Made by a program: the position numbers and the translations under genes
Part shown: piece by piece, positions 1-9,939 of the stretch
Numbering within the stretch: position 1 is the stretch's first letter
Layout of the letters: every line of letters begins with the position of its first letter
Source of the DNA: Neocallimastix lanati (nom. inval.)
Lineage: Eukaryota > Neocallimastigomycota > Neocallimastigomycetes > Neocallimastigales > Neocallimastigaceae
Length of the DNA stretch: 35,000 bases
Reading direction: 5' to 3'
NCBI GenBank assembly: GCA_016946835.1
Contig: JACVTC010000012.1
Coordinates: 1,865,001 to 1,900,000, forward strand
The notes under the pieces: model-generated
The model's input: the letters and a program-made list of their open reading frames with translations, nothing else
The model's database searches: none
Told to the model about the DNA's origin: nothing

Positions 1-932
1 CTGTTATTTATTTATTTTTATTTAATAATATATTCATATAAATAGTTTAATTAAATAAAATTAAAATTAAGCTATTATAAATAAATAATATTACAGTTAA
101 TGAGGCTTGAAGTGGCGTATAATTTGATTTGCATTTGTAATATCTAACATTCCAAAAAAAATAAAAAAAAAAAAAAAAAAAAAAAAGGACTATTTAAATC
201 AGAAAAAAAATATATATATATCTAGTTGTTGGTTTTTCTTGTTTCTTCTCACTGTAAATTGATATATATATATATATTTTGTCTTGCTGAATATATATAT
301 TATAAAATTATAATAGGTTGACTTTAATCAATTCCTTTTGGAAGTTCTGAAAAAAAAAATTTTTTTCTATCTTTATCGGGATTTTTCCTACTTAATTAAT
401 TTTATTTTCTTTATATTATTTTTTTTTTTTTAAACTTATTTTTCTATGTATTCTTCCTGATCAATTTATTATATCTTTATATTTCATTAGTTATAATGAT
501 ATTTATTCATATTATTTTATTCATATTTAAATATTCTGATTATAACATATTTCCTTGAAAGCAAAATAACAGCAATATATATATATGCTTAAAATCAAAA
601 AAAAAAAAAAAAAAATTATTTTTCTTTATTTTTTATACGAAATATATATATATATATATATTTTCATTCATTCGTTATAATCCAATATTTATTAAGAAAT
701 TAGATTTTTTTTTTTTTTTCTGTACTATTATCTTCCAGATCATTTTAAGTATCATTCGGTAATTTTTTTTTTTTTTTTTTTATAAATTCCAATTGTATCT
801 GGCCTGCATTTGTAGTAATTATTCTTAAAACTGTCAGTTTGTACTATTAGGGAATATGTATTAGTATAATTGATGATATCTTCTCTTTGTTTAAATACCT
901 TTGTCGTCATTTTGCCTTTTATGGTTCTATCG

Positions 933-971
<39 letters not shown>

Positions 972-1470
972 CTTAACATAACTAAAACATTACTAATTTT
1001 TACATAATACATTATTCATTAATATTAATATTACATATTTACATATTATTTATTTATTGTTTATATTTTAAATTTAAAATGTATTATTTCATATATATCT
1101 ATTATATCTAAAGCTTGCTTAAAGCAAATCATTATGAATGACCATTCAGCTCAGAAAATTTATGTAATAAATGAATAAGTTTTAACTACATCAACCTTAG
1201 TATTATTTCATCATTAATTTATAAAAATTAATAAATGCAAATGTACAAATCTATTACTAAAATTATTATTATTATTATTATTATTATTATTTATATAATA
1301 TATCCATTCATCATTTTCTTGAGAAGTTTTATTTATATCAGTAATTTTTTATTTTTTATTTTTTATTTTATTTTATTTTATTTTTAATTTTTATTTTTAT
1401 TTATTTTATTTTTTTTTTTGATTTAATATATCGAATTAATTTCTATATTAATACTTTATTATAAGTAGAT
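1..1470. other. AT-rich spacer with homopolymers
   Basis: No supported gene is present. The stretch contains long A or T runs, (TA)n tracts and a (TTA)n tract near 1260-1290. A weak echo of the 15-bp repeat element (a GTGGCGTATAA-like string followed by TTTGCATTTG) lies near 110-140. A possible coding remnant on the minus strand is listed separately. Confidence 0.8.
785..960 (-). pseudogene. possible coding remnant, unidentified
   Basis: On the minus strand about 50 codons read as a mixed-composition peptide containing KVFKQREDIINYTNTYS and then FKNNYYKCRPDTIGIY, bounded on both sides by lysine runs that are simply translated poly(A). The amino-acid mix is less repetitive than the surrounding translated spacer, which suggests decayed coding DNA. 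No family was recognised. It may equally be a chance open frame. Confidence 0.2.
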
Positions 1471-1875
1471 AAGGGGTGTGGGGCATTTCGCCAAATTGCA
1501 TTTCGCCAGATTGCATTTAGCCAATTTTTTTGAAAGCATGTGGCGTATTAAAAAAATGTGGCATTTCGCCAAATTGCAATTCGCCAAGTTGCATTTCGCC
1601 AAATTGAAAATTATTAAATAAACAAATAAATCAATAAATAAAATTAAATATTATTAATATTGCATAAAAACAATTTTAAAAAAAATATATTTTGAATTAA
1701 TATTTATTTATTTATTCATTTATTTATATCAATACTCTACTTGTCGAAATGCAACCTGGCGAAAAGCAACTTGGGGAAATGCAACTTGGGGAATTGCAAC
1801 ATTTTAATACTACGCCACTTGGCGAAATGCAACCTGGCGAAATGCAATTTGGGGAAATGCAACTCTCCCGTAGAT
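1471..1875. mobile_element. MITE-like element with 15-bp iterated inverted repeats
   Basis: The left arm (about 1481-1605) consists of direct repeats of a 15-bp unit, GCATTTCGCCAAATT, in two clusters separated by a GTGGCGTATTAAAA-like spacer. The right arm (about 1741-1866) is the reverse complement of the same arrangement, with the same spacer in mirror position (TTTTAATACTACGCCAC). About 135 bp of AT-rich DNA separates the arms. The layout is that of a small non-autonomous foldback or MITE-type element. It encodes no transposase. Related fragments occur at about 6494, 9776, 12850 and 15435. The 15-bp period is a multiple of three, so both strands read as five-residue protein repeats, but no gene is supported. 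Confidence 0.65.
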
Positions 1876-1895
1876 AAGATTAATTTCTTTCTAAA

Positions 1896-1926
1896 AGGAT
1901 TAGGGGTTAATATTAACCCTAATCCT
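1896..1926. repeat. near-perfect palindrome with TTAGGG/CCCTAA ends
   Basis: AGGATTAGGGGTTAAT is followed at once by its reverse complement with one base missing. The palindrome lies about 30 bp outside the right arm of the 15-bp repeat element. The arms contain TTAGGG-like strings, but there is no telomeric array. Confidence 0.7.
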
Positions 1927-1929
1927 TCT

Positions 1930-2692
1930 CTAAAAGTTTTTATTATTAAAATAAAGTTAAGCATATATATATTTTTTAAATATGTCAATTAATTGTTACA
2001 CAAAGACACAAAGTATTGTATAAACTTGTCTTGTATTACAAGTTTTTTTTTAATATTTTCAGTAAATTATGAATCATACATATTTCAATGCCTTAAATAC
2101 ATGTTTTCATATTAATTATATTAAAGAGCAAAAAAAAATTTTAAAACTAAATTATTTATAACAAACTATATAATATTATTACATATCCTACTATTTAATT
2201 TAAAATTACAATAAAAGTTAGGAATAAAATAAAAACATTAATTAAAATGCTTATTAAATTGTAAACTAAAAATTCTAATTTTCTAACAATAAACAATAAA
2301 TAAGTTCACTTTAATGTGGCAAATTTATTTAATTTTTTTTTTTTTTTATTTTTTTTTATTTTGGTTTATTTTTGAAAAAATAAAAAATTATATGTATATT
2401 TTTATTTAACAATAAGATTTGTGAAAATTTTTATTTAAAGTCCAAAAATGTTTTTAGTTATGAATCTGTTATTAGATATATCAATATATTTTAATATATT
2501 TTAATAGATATCATTCCTTCTTTTATATATATATATATAAATATATATATTTTTTCTATTAATATATATATAGTAGTATAGAATATTTTTATTTTATTGA
2601 AGTGCTTAAATAAAATATATTTTTTCTTTTATTACTTGGAGCGTCACGTCACTTTCACTGGTAATTTAATATTTCTTAATACTTTTCTTTAA

Positions 2693-2729
<37 letters not shown>

Positions 2730-3349
2730 AAATATCATAATGAAATATTATTATTATTATTATAACTTCCTATTTCATTATTATATCATTAAAAATATTA
2801 ATTTACAAGAGAGTTTTTTTGAACTATGAAGTAATAAGATAAGATAAAATAAATAAATAAAAACAAAAAAACCAAATAAAAAAAAAATTATATAAATTTA
2901 AAAAGGAAGATTTATTATTAAACATTGAAACATTGGAATATTTTATAAATATATATATAAATATGTATTTTATTATTTTTATTTTTATTTTATTTTATTA
3001 TAAACTATTATTAATTCTAATTAATATTGATAATAATAGTGATTATTATTGATAATTACTTAATAATTATACTATATATTTATTCATTTTATCTTAAATA
3101 TATTTATTTTTTTAATAAAAGTATATTTATATTTAAGTTTTATGTTAATTAGTTAACACATTTATTTTGTGTTGTATAAATTTATGTTAACTATATCACT
3201 TTAAATATTTTGTATAACTAATATATATGTAACAAATATATTCATGTGATATACGTTCTACATAAAATATCATGAATATATTATCCACTTTTTTCCTTGT
3301 TAACTATAATATTTACGTATTATTATACTAAATAAATGAATAATATATA
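1930..3349. other. AT-rich spacer
   Basis: No gene is seen. It contains (TA)n tracts near 2525-2575 and a T run of roughly 35 at about 2694-2728. A short less AT-rich patch around 2638-2665 has no recognisable identity. Confidence 0.8.
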
Positions 3350-3690
3350 TCAGCTTAAGAGTCTCACTTGATTCTTTTCTAATATTTAAAAGTTCTTTCT
3401 AAAGAAACCTATATGTCTCAATAAACTACTTTAGCTAAAGAAGCCCAACTTCAACGAGTAGAAGCTTCTCATTTCAAACGATTTTAAACTTATGGTATTA
3501 AGGAATTTTTAATGTTTAATTGACGGATTCTTGATTTACATTCCAAACGGTAATGATGCAACTAACAGAGCTATAACTGACATTATTACCAACTTAAATC
3601 TCCTAATCCCAGGTCAAGAACTTGATCCATTTCAAAACAACAATACTTTATAAGCAGTTGTAAATAATACACCAGCAATCATGTTCTGAA
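3350..3690 (+). pseudogene. truncated copia-type gag fragment
   Basis: The leader and first codons align with the start of the larger copia relic at 6642: both share a TTAAG(A/T)GTCTCA leader, a following AATATTTAAA, and an ATG-TCT-start (ATG at 3413 here). The reading frame opens with MSQ, a stop, then TTLAKEAQLQRVEASHFKRF, and continues in another frame with IPNGNDATNRAITDIITNLN. Several stops and frameshifts show it is dead. It ends where the minus-strand degenerate coding region begins, so only the 5' end of gag survives. Confidence 0.5.
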
Positions 3691-4211
3691 TCTATATTGT
3701 TTACTTTTAGATATGAAAACTTTATTTTCATTTAATACATTTTTACAATTCATTTCAATATGATATTTAATAATATCATTATTAAGTATATTATATTTAT
3801 GGTAATATTCTTCATCGTTAAATGTACCTGGGGGTAGATAATGAATAAACATATTCCACTGGGAAAGCATTAGCCATGATAATTATCTTGTTTACCATAA
3901 ATTCCAAAATTTTTGGCACCAACTCCATCATATAATGTAATCCTGACACCTGTTCTAGTATCGACATGATCATCAATATATAAATAATAAATTTTTATCA
4001 TCGACGAAACTAACATTAAAAGGTAAATTTTTTGGTAATGAATTCCATATAATGTCATCATCCTTGGATAAAGTCAGTGGATTTATTATATTTTCATTAA
4101 TTATTGTTTATTCATTTAAGGCCGTGGAAGTAGTTTCTAATGTAGAAGTTTTACATGGAGTAGAAGAATTAATAGAGTTAATAATTTCTTCAACTTTTTC
4201 TTCATTAATAT

Positions 4212-4249
<38 letters not shown>

Positions 4250-4500
4250 CCATCATCATCAATTTCATACTAACCAAATAATCCATTATATTTATTACAA
4301 TATTTATTTGAAACTACTACAATGCTATTAGGGTTATGATTATTATTAGTAGGAGTAATAAATATAGTTTTAATTGCAATTACAATTGTATTTATAGAAA
4401 TAGTACTAGAATTTATAGTTTTGGATATAGTTTTATCTCCAAATAAGTCATCGAAATCAAAATTATCATGATTATCATCATGATTATCGTTATCAACATC

Positions 4501-4544
<44 letters not shown>

Positions 4545-5090
4545 CTCTTTCACTAGGTATATATAATCTTTTTTTTTTTTTTTTTTTTTTATTATTTTTA
4601 TTTTTATTTTTTTTAATATTCCTCTAATTTATTTTTAAAATCTTTTTTATTATCATTCAAAGGCGTGCTATCATCTCTCTTTCGAAAGTTTTCCTCACAA
4701 GAGGTTTTAATGGAATAAATGGTTAGGGTTACAGGTAAGTATGTTCCTTTTATATTATTAGAATGGATACTGAAATAATTGAGAGGGTAGGGTACATTAT
4801 TTCATGGGTCCATGTAGATATATTCTACTAAATTGCGATATTTCTGACAATTATGCAATTATCAAGGGAGCTAGTATGAATCTCTATGGGTTACGGTATA
4901 CTGGGCTAGTTTTAAAGGGAAATTACAATCATCTGGAGAAGCACTCGGAGAAGTAGTGCTAGTAAAATTCTCAGCAATAATATGCATTTCAGAGCGCCAA
5001 AGTTGAAACAATCAGTAAGGTCGCTCAGTAGGGACAATTATGACTTTATAAGAAGGAAGTGTGTGATTACCCAATATTAGAGGGGAGGGG
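3676..5090 (-). pseudogene. unidentified degenerate coding region
   Basis: Read on the minus strand from 5090 downward, one frame keeps a coding character for over 400 bp with only a few stops (for example FQLWRSEMHIIAENF, then LVEYIYMDP, then NNIKGTYLPVTLTIYS). It continues after an A-run through an Asn-rich segment (TTA repeats at about 4503-4545) and into GVRITLYDGVGAKNFGIYGK and YLPPGTFNDEEYYHKYN near 3700-4000 after frameshifts. It lies directly downstream, in the same orientation, of the gag-like relic at 6308-5378, so it may be the rest of that element or a separate dead gene. No protease, integrase or reverse transcriptase motif was seen. No family was recognised. Confidence 0.4.
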
Positions 5091-5111
5091 GACTGAAACC
5101 AAGGGCAGTAC

Positions 5112-5116
<5 letters not shown>

Positions 5117-5146
<30 letters not shown>
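5117..5146. repeat. poly(A) tract
   Basis: A run of about 30 A follows a relatively GC-rich 380-bp block (4705-5110). The block reads better as minus-strand coding remnant than as a plus-strand poly(A)-tailed retrosequence, because no matching flanking duplication was found. Confidence 0.6.
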
Positions 5147-5147
<1 letters not shown>

Positions 5148-5377
5148 ACTTATGAAAGAATCAATTATTTATTTGTTCCAGTTCTAGCAAATTATATACC
5201 ATTAATCTTTTTTTTTGCTATGTTTTTTGAGTATAATACCTTTTTTAATATAATATAATGTTTTATTAACTTTAAAATTATATTCTCCATATCCTTCAAA
5301 ATTACATTAAGTATTACTTGTACATTTAAAAATTACTGGAATATATATAAAATTCTTTATCTTTAATTTAATTATCA

Positions 5378-5770
5378 TTATTTTTTTTCTTTATTTTCAT
5401 TGTAATACTTATTAAATTTACTTTGTGGGTTTTTTGGGTTATCAAAACATTCTTTAATATTATAATTATTTATATCATGAACAATATTTATCTTGTTCTT
5501 TTTTTCTTTAACTTTATTATTGTATTTTCGATTTTTCCTATTTCTTTTACTTTGATTTCTTCTTCTTTTAAAATTTCCTGCATAATTAATGTCCATTTGG
5601 CTATTGTGTATTTGCGTATGTCTTCTTTTGTAGAGTTTCTAAAATCATTGAAATATTTTCATTGTTTGAGATCTTTCTTTATTTTTATCGTATGAACTAT
5701 CAACTATTATGTCACTGTTAAAAATAAATTGTGATTTATAGCTTATTGATAATAATGTACTTAAGAAATA

Positions 5771-5806
<36 letters not shown>

Positions 5807-6069
5807 TCCATGATGGCGTTTACGTTCACTTCTTTCATATTATTGAAATCTTTCAACATTTTTTTATATGCAACTAGTGTTTCACTTTGGGATTTTTGCC
5901 TTGCCTTTATTGGTGTGAGTTTATTTATTCATTAAGTTAAGGTCATTGGTTTCATCATCAAATTTTGCTTTTAAAAGTTATAATAATACTTTGACACTGT
6001 ATCAATGCCTATAATATCCTCATGGATTTTCGGAGTAATTGAGTTAATTTTTATTAAATGTACTTTCTT

Positions 6070-6119
<50 letters not shown>

Positions 6120-6308
6120 CCTTTTTAATGGCTTCCGTATTAATTGGGTCAGTATTCTGAAATTATTAAATAATATCTTTTATGAGGTATTCTTCGAGTT
6201 CTAATTGTTCAACAACCGTTTTAATGGAATCATTCCAGATTTCGGTAATTAAATTCATGTAAGAATTTATTATTACGTACTAGTATTTTCATTATTATTA
6301 TTTGACAT
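5378..6308 (-). pseudogene. decayed retrotransposon gag-like gene
   Basis: The minus strand starts with an ATG at 6308 (MSNNNNENTST) and shifts frame into NLITEIWNDSIKTVVEQLELEEY. After a long T/A tract come SQSETLVAYKKMLKDFNNM and finally a basic region (FKRRRNQSKRNRKNRK). Its end, HDINNYNIKECFDNPKNP, resembles the His/Cys-containing tail of retrotransposon gag proteins, although a full CCHC knuckle is not present. Three or more frameshifts and stops mark it as inactive. The gag assignment rests on overall layout (acidic helical N-terminus, basic RNA-binding tail) and is tentative. Confidence 0.45.
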
Positions 6309-6493
6309 TGTATTTTAAGTTAAGAGTTAATTGAGACTTTTAATCCGCTATTTACACATATGTTTTTATTTAAATGTGTTTTGTTCATTTATTTATTTGT
6401 TTATTTTTTTTTTATTTATTAAAAGACCTTATTATATTTACTAAAAGAGCTTGTTTTATATATTTTTATAATTTATTATGGATAATACATTTG

Positions 6494-6620
6494 GGGGAAG
6501 TGCAGTTCGAAAAATTTCATTTCATAAAGGTGCATTTCGCAAAATTTTAACAAATAGATAAACAAATAATAAAATAAATAAATAATAAATTTGTTATGAT
6601 TATATTAATATTAGTTACCA
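6494..6620. mobile_element. fragment of the 15-bp repeat element
   Basis: GGTGCATTTCGCAAAATTTT and a preceding degenerate unit match the 15-bp iterations of the element at 1471. The similarity continues into the AT-rich interior (AAACAAATAAT..AATAAATAAATAA). Only a left-arm-like half is present. It ends about 20 bp before the copia leader. Confidence 0.5.
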
Positions 6621-6697
6621 CTTTATATTAATAAAGTTAAAAAGATTAAGTGTCTCAGATACTCATAATATTTAAAGCTTTAAACAAATTTAACGAC

Positions 6698-7666
6698 ATG
6701 TCTTAAAAATTTACTCCCTCCAGTAATCAACGTCTTAGTGGTAAGAACAAACAATTACCCCTCCTGGAACTTGTTAATCAAGACCGTCGCTATGAAGTTT
6801 GGATTCTAGGACTGCCCTACCAACGATATTCATGAAATGTTAGTTAACGAGGACTTCGTTATCAACCTAGAGACTGATGACGTCTTTAATCGGACCGTCT
6901 TACGTATCATTATAGATACGGCAAGCAATTATTTAAATGGTTCTCTAAGGGAAATATACAACCCTTTATAGGGCAAGATGCGTCATAAGAAAAATAGAGA
7001 AAATGAAGTCAATGACCAAATCTCTTATGTTAATTTTCTGGAAACAAGAGGGAGATAATCACAAGTGCAAAAAGGTTAAATGCACAAGTGCTTCTTATGA
7101 TAATTCGAAATATTAATGAAAACATTTTAAAAGAAATAAGTGGATTAACTCAACGTTGTCAAGCCTACAACAAACTTTCAACAAAATATGATAGCGGTAA
7201 TGTTGATACCGAGTATTGACTTAAACAGATTAGAAAACAGAAGACTAAGAACTTTAAGCCAAATCAGCAAAAACAATAGACAATATGTTGGAGACGTTTA
7301 CCAAGATGAATGGATCCAATGTTTTTCTCTCTAACAGGGAAAAGATTAAATATATATTTAATGCTTTACCCAAAGATTGTTAGAAATGGTTTAGATATTG
7401 ACCTAAACTGTCAAGTTAACCAATTCCATGAATTGTTTAAAAGAAAAGTATACACTAAATCTTATCTAGAAAATTAGGAAACAGATAAAGAAGAAAACAA
7501 TGACCTAATGGATATAGATTTAGTATCAATTAAAGGAAAAGGAAGAGGTAACAACCCAAAGGGAAAGGGCAAACGCCCATAATGCTACATCTGTCGAATG
7601 TCTGGCCACTCTACTGATGAGTGTAAATATAATTTAAAGGCACAACAAAATAAAAAAAAAAAAAAC
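6698..7666 (+). pseudogene. copia gag remnant with CCHC knuckle
   Basis: The start ATG is at 6698. The gag body is readable in pieces (NEDFVINLETDDVFNRTVLR near 6850; ISGLTQRCQAYNKLSTKYDS near 7137; NQFHELFKRKVYTKSYLEN near 7420). A basic Gly-rich stretch leads into the zinc knuckle CYICRMSGHSTDEC at 7583-7624, a perfect C-x2-C-x4-H-x4-C. A stop codon immediately precedes the knuckle and several others lie upstream. Gag would form the particle shell and bind RNA in a live element. Confidence 0.75.
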
Positions 7667-7779
7667 ATGAAACTAAACCAAAAGAAAAGAAATCTTAAGG
7701 GAAGCATGACTAAGAAAAGTAAAGGAAAAAAAAAAAAAAAAAAAAGAACGAGGCTTATTTGAATATGAAAATGACAATG

Positions 7780-8205
7780 AAGATATCAATATAAACATGA
7801 ACTATGAAGATATTAGATCATTATGTTATGAGTCCGAAAACAACTATGAAATCTATAACATCAACAAAGAATGGGGAAGTTGATGATACCTATGAATAAA
7901 TATTTGATACAGGAGCTATCGTTAACAACAAAGATATGTTATATGATTATATGATTATAAAGAAAATATCACACTTGATTGTGCTGACGGAACGCCATGT
8001 GTCTTCAAAGGATACAGGCCCTACTGTTTTATATTAAACAACAAAATATATAAATTCAAAAGGGTTTTCTGCTCTAGTAAAATAAGAAGAAATATGATGA
8101 GTGGGATCGTAGCAGCAAAATCAGGACAAAACGGGCAAATAGAAATCAGTAGTAATGATGAAATCACCTGACTCACAAGAGATAAAAATGATAATATAAT
8201 ACAAG
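7780..8205 (+). pseudogene. copia protease region
   Basis: An acidic linker leads to IFDTGAIVNNKD at about 7900-7935, the D-T-G-A active-site signature of the retroviral-type aspartic protease in these elements. It is followed by a readable stretch (DCADGTPCVFKGYRPYCF, then KFKRVFCSSKIRRNMMSG) typical of the protease-to-integrase linker. Stops before and after the motif show decay. Confidence 0.65.
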
Positions 8206-8800
8206 TGTTAAGACCGAAAAAACAAAACCAATTCCATATTAAGAGTGAAAACAATGAAGATAATATACATTCTTTTATAATAGCAACACTTGAAAACGCA
8301 ATAACTTGGCATCGACGAATATGTCATTGCTGCAGCAAGGATATAGCAAAATATCTAAAAAGATACAACATAAAAATCTCATCAGTACAGCCTACTACTT
8401 GTATGAACTGCAAGATATGTAAGCAAAAAAGAAAACCACACAAAGGAACTATCACTCAAGCAATAAAACTATTAGAAGTGATTCACTCCTATATATATCC
8501 GGACCTTTTAATCCATCGATAGATAAAAAGAAGTATTTTATGACAATGCTCGATGAATATTCAAGAAAACCATATGGATTCTTCCACTAGAAAAGAGATT
8601 TCAAGCATCCGAAACTATTATAACATAATAGTTTTTAATTATATAAATAATAACTTCAATGAACATAGAGTAATGAAGTTTGAAACTGATGGAGCTAATG
8701 AATATAAATATAAAGAAGTAGTAGACTGTGGGATATATAGAATAAATTCACTACCCTACATACATGAAATGAACGGGAAAGCCCGAAAGAGTTAATCAAA
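8205..8800 (+). pseudogene. copia integrase remnant (HHCC and DDE core)
   Basis: The HHCC finger is intact: WHRRICH then CMNCKIC, with His at 8310 and 8325 and Cys at 8400 and 8409, giving H-x4-H-x24-C-x2-C. The catalytic core follows after a frameshift near 8490 (SGPFNPSIDKKKYF, MTMLDEYSRK), then FETDGANEYK with the second acidic residue at 8688-8690. The third motif, NGKA followed by the Glu-Arg of the family, is split by a one-base frameshift near 8781. Enzymatically this would insert element DNA; here it is dead. Confidence 0.8.
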
Positions 8801-8849
8801 TAACATAAAAATTCAGTTAAAATAATAATGCATTAGGCAGGCCTATCCG

Positions 8850-9700
8850 AAAATTTCTGAAGTTTTGCTATATAATATATGTGCTATTCATATAATAAAA
8901 TTCCTCATCAAGAAAAATAAAAAATTAATTCTTGATGAGGTATTTTATCATACAAAAGCCGACATTTCAAAATTAAAGGTCTTTTGATGTGCATATCACT
9001 TTTATGACTATACACAGAATAAATCAAAACCCGCGATATTTCTGGGTTTTACTGAAGCAAATTATGCATTTATTATTATTGAAATAAAAAATAATAAATA
9101 TATAATTAATTATTCAACGGAGGTAACATTTGAAGAATCAAAACCATTAAATTGTAAATATCAGGACGAAAATAAAAAGGATCTATCAGTTCTGATAGCC
9201 AAAAGGTCTATCTGATTCTAAAAATTAAAAAAAGCCACCAAAGAAAAGAACGTATTGTTGCTACAATTTACACTGATATTCTGACATTCAAGAAACGCAG
9301 ATCAATGGTTGTACCCCATTAAAGAGGAATTCAATAATTATTATTCTAATTATATCAATTTATTCGTTAAAGTTGTTCCTAAAGGAAAAAAAATATTATT
9401 TCTACTAAATAGGTATTTGCCATTAAAAGGGAAAAGAGATAACAATGTATTGACAGCATCATTCATAACTCATAAAAAACACATTTAGTTGCGTGTGGCT
9501 TTAAGAAATAACGTGACATAGACTACATTTTTACTTATTCACCACCTTTAATATATATTATTACTATGGAGTAAAAATAATTGTGGCACATTTTTCTACT
9601 TGATATAAAAGCAATTTATCTTAATGCTACTGAAATTTATACTGCCATTCCTCTTGGATTTTTAGGGGGTAGATATTGGAAGTTGAATAAAGCACAATTA
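8850..9700 (+). pseudogene. copia integrase tail and N-terminal reverse transcriptase
   Basis: ADISKLKVF and then YAFIIIEIKNNKYI-INYSTEVTFEESKP match the conserved stretch after copia integrase (the 'HLRVFGC ... FLG' region). RT follows: DQWLYPIKEEFNNYYSN, LVACGFKK-like sequence, then LLDIKAIYLNATEIYTAIP near 9597-9655, where GAT 9602-9604 is the first catalytic Asp. Coding resemblance stops after RYWKLNKA at about 9695. The second catalytic motif (YxDD) and RNase H are absent. Confidence 0.75.
8903..8940. repeat. 12-bp stem inverted repeat inside copia relic
   Basis: CCTCATCAAGAA at 8903-8914 is matched by TTCTTGATGAGG at 8929-8940 around a 14-bp A-rich loop. It lies in the integrase-to-RT linker and both arms are in readable coding sequence, so it may be chance. 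Confidence 0.6.
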
Positions 9701-9775
9701 TATCTATATCTATATAAATAAATATTTTCCTTTAGTTTTATAAAGTGGTACAAAGATTAAAATACATTTTTTAAC

Positions 9776-9810
9776 AGGGGAAGTGCAATTCGTGAAAAAT
9801 AATAAAACAC
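9776..9810. repeat. short fragment of the 15-bp repeat element
   Basis: GGGGAAGTGCAATTCGTGAAAAA resembles the outer edge of the copy at 6494 (GGGGGAAGTGCAGTTCGAAAAA). It sits directly at the junction between the plus-strand and inverted parts of the copia RT. Confidence 0.4.
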
Positions 9811-9938
9811 ATTAATCCTTTTGTATTATTATTTTCGTAGACACATGTTTCTGATTTTAGTGGCTTTAAAATTTCTTTTTTAAGGAGTTTATCTGTAGTT
9901 ATATTTTGTTGTATTCCAGACCGTTTGAGATTGTATAG
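9811..9938 (-). pseudogene. inverted continuation of copia reverse transcriptase
   Basis: Read on the minus strand from 9938, the sequence is LYNLKRSGIQQNITTDKLL followed by KPLKSETCVYENNNTKGLM, without a stop. This is the family's 'LYGLKQSPRQW...' segment, which normally follows directly after the 'WKLNKA' at which the plus-strand RT ends (about 9695). The two parts are therefore consecutive in the protein but opposite in orientation. Confidence 0.7.
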
Positions 9939-9939
9939 A

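Larger units (their letters stand above)
6642..9700 (+). mobile_element. decayed Ty1/copia retrotransposon, 3'-truncated
   Basis: The domain order is that of copia: gag with a CCHC zinc knuckle, then aspartic protease, then integrase with an HHCC finger and DDE core, then reverse transcriptase. The order gag-PR-IN-RT, with integrase before RT, separates it from gypsy elements. Many stops and frameshifts interrupt every domain. Sequence in plus orientation ends in RT just after the first catalytic-Asp motif. RT resumes in opposite orientation at 9938-9811. No long terminal repeats were recognised at either end. The element is inactive. Confidence 0.85.

Noticed and set aside
1741-1992. Open frame encoding pentapeptide-like repeats (CNLAK, CNLGK) in the right arm of the 15-bp element
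   Set aside because: The pattern follows automatically from a 15-bp DNA period. The opposite strand and the mirror arm give equally regular peptides, and there is no flanking gene structure.
4705-5146. Plus-strand poly(A)-tailed retroposon
   Set aside because: No flanking duplication was found, and the block reads as minus-strand coding remnant in one frame.
6642-9700. Recoded stop codons (TAA/TAG read as Gln) in the copia relic
   Set aside because: Some stops sit where Gln might be expected, but TGA stops and frameshifts are equally common, so ordinary decay explains them.
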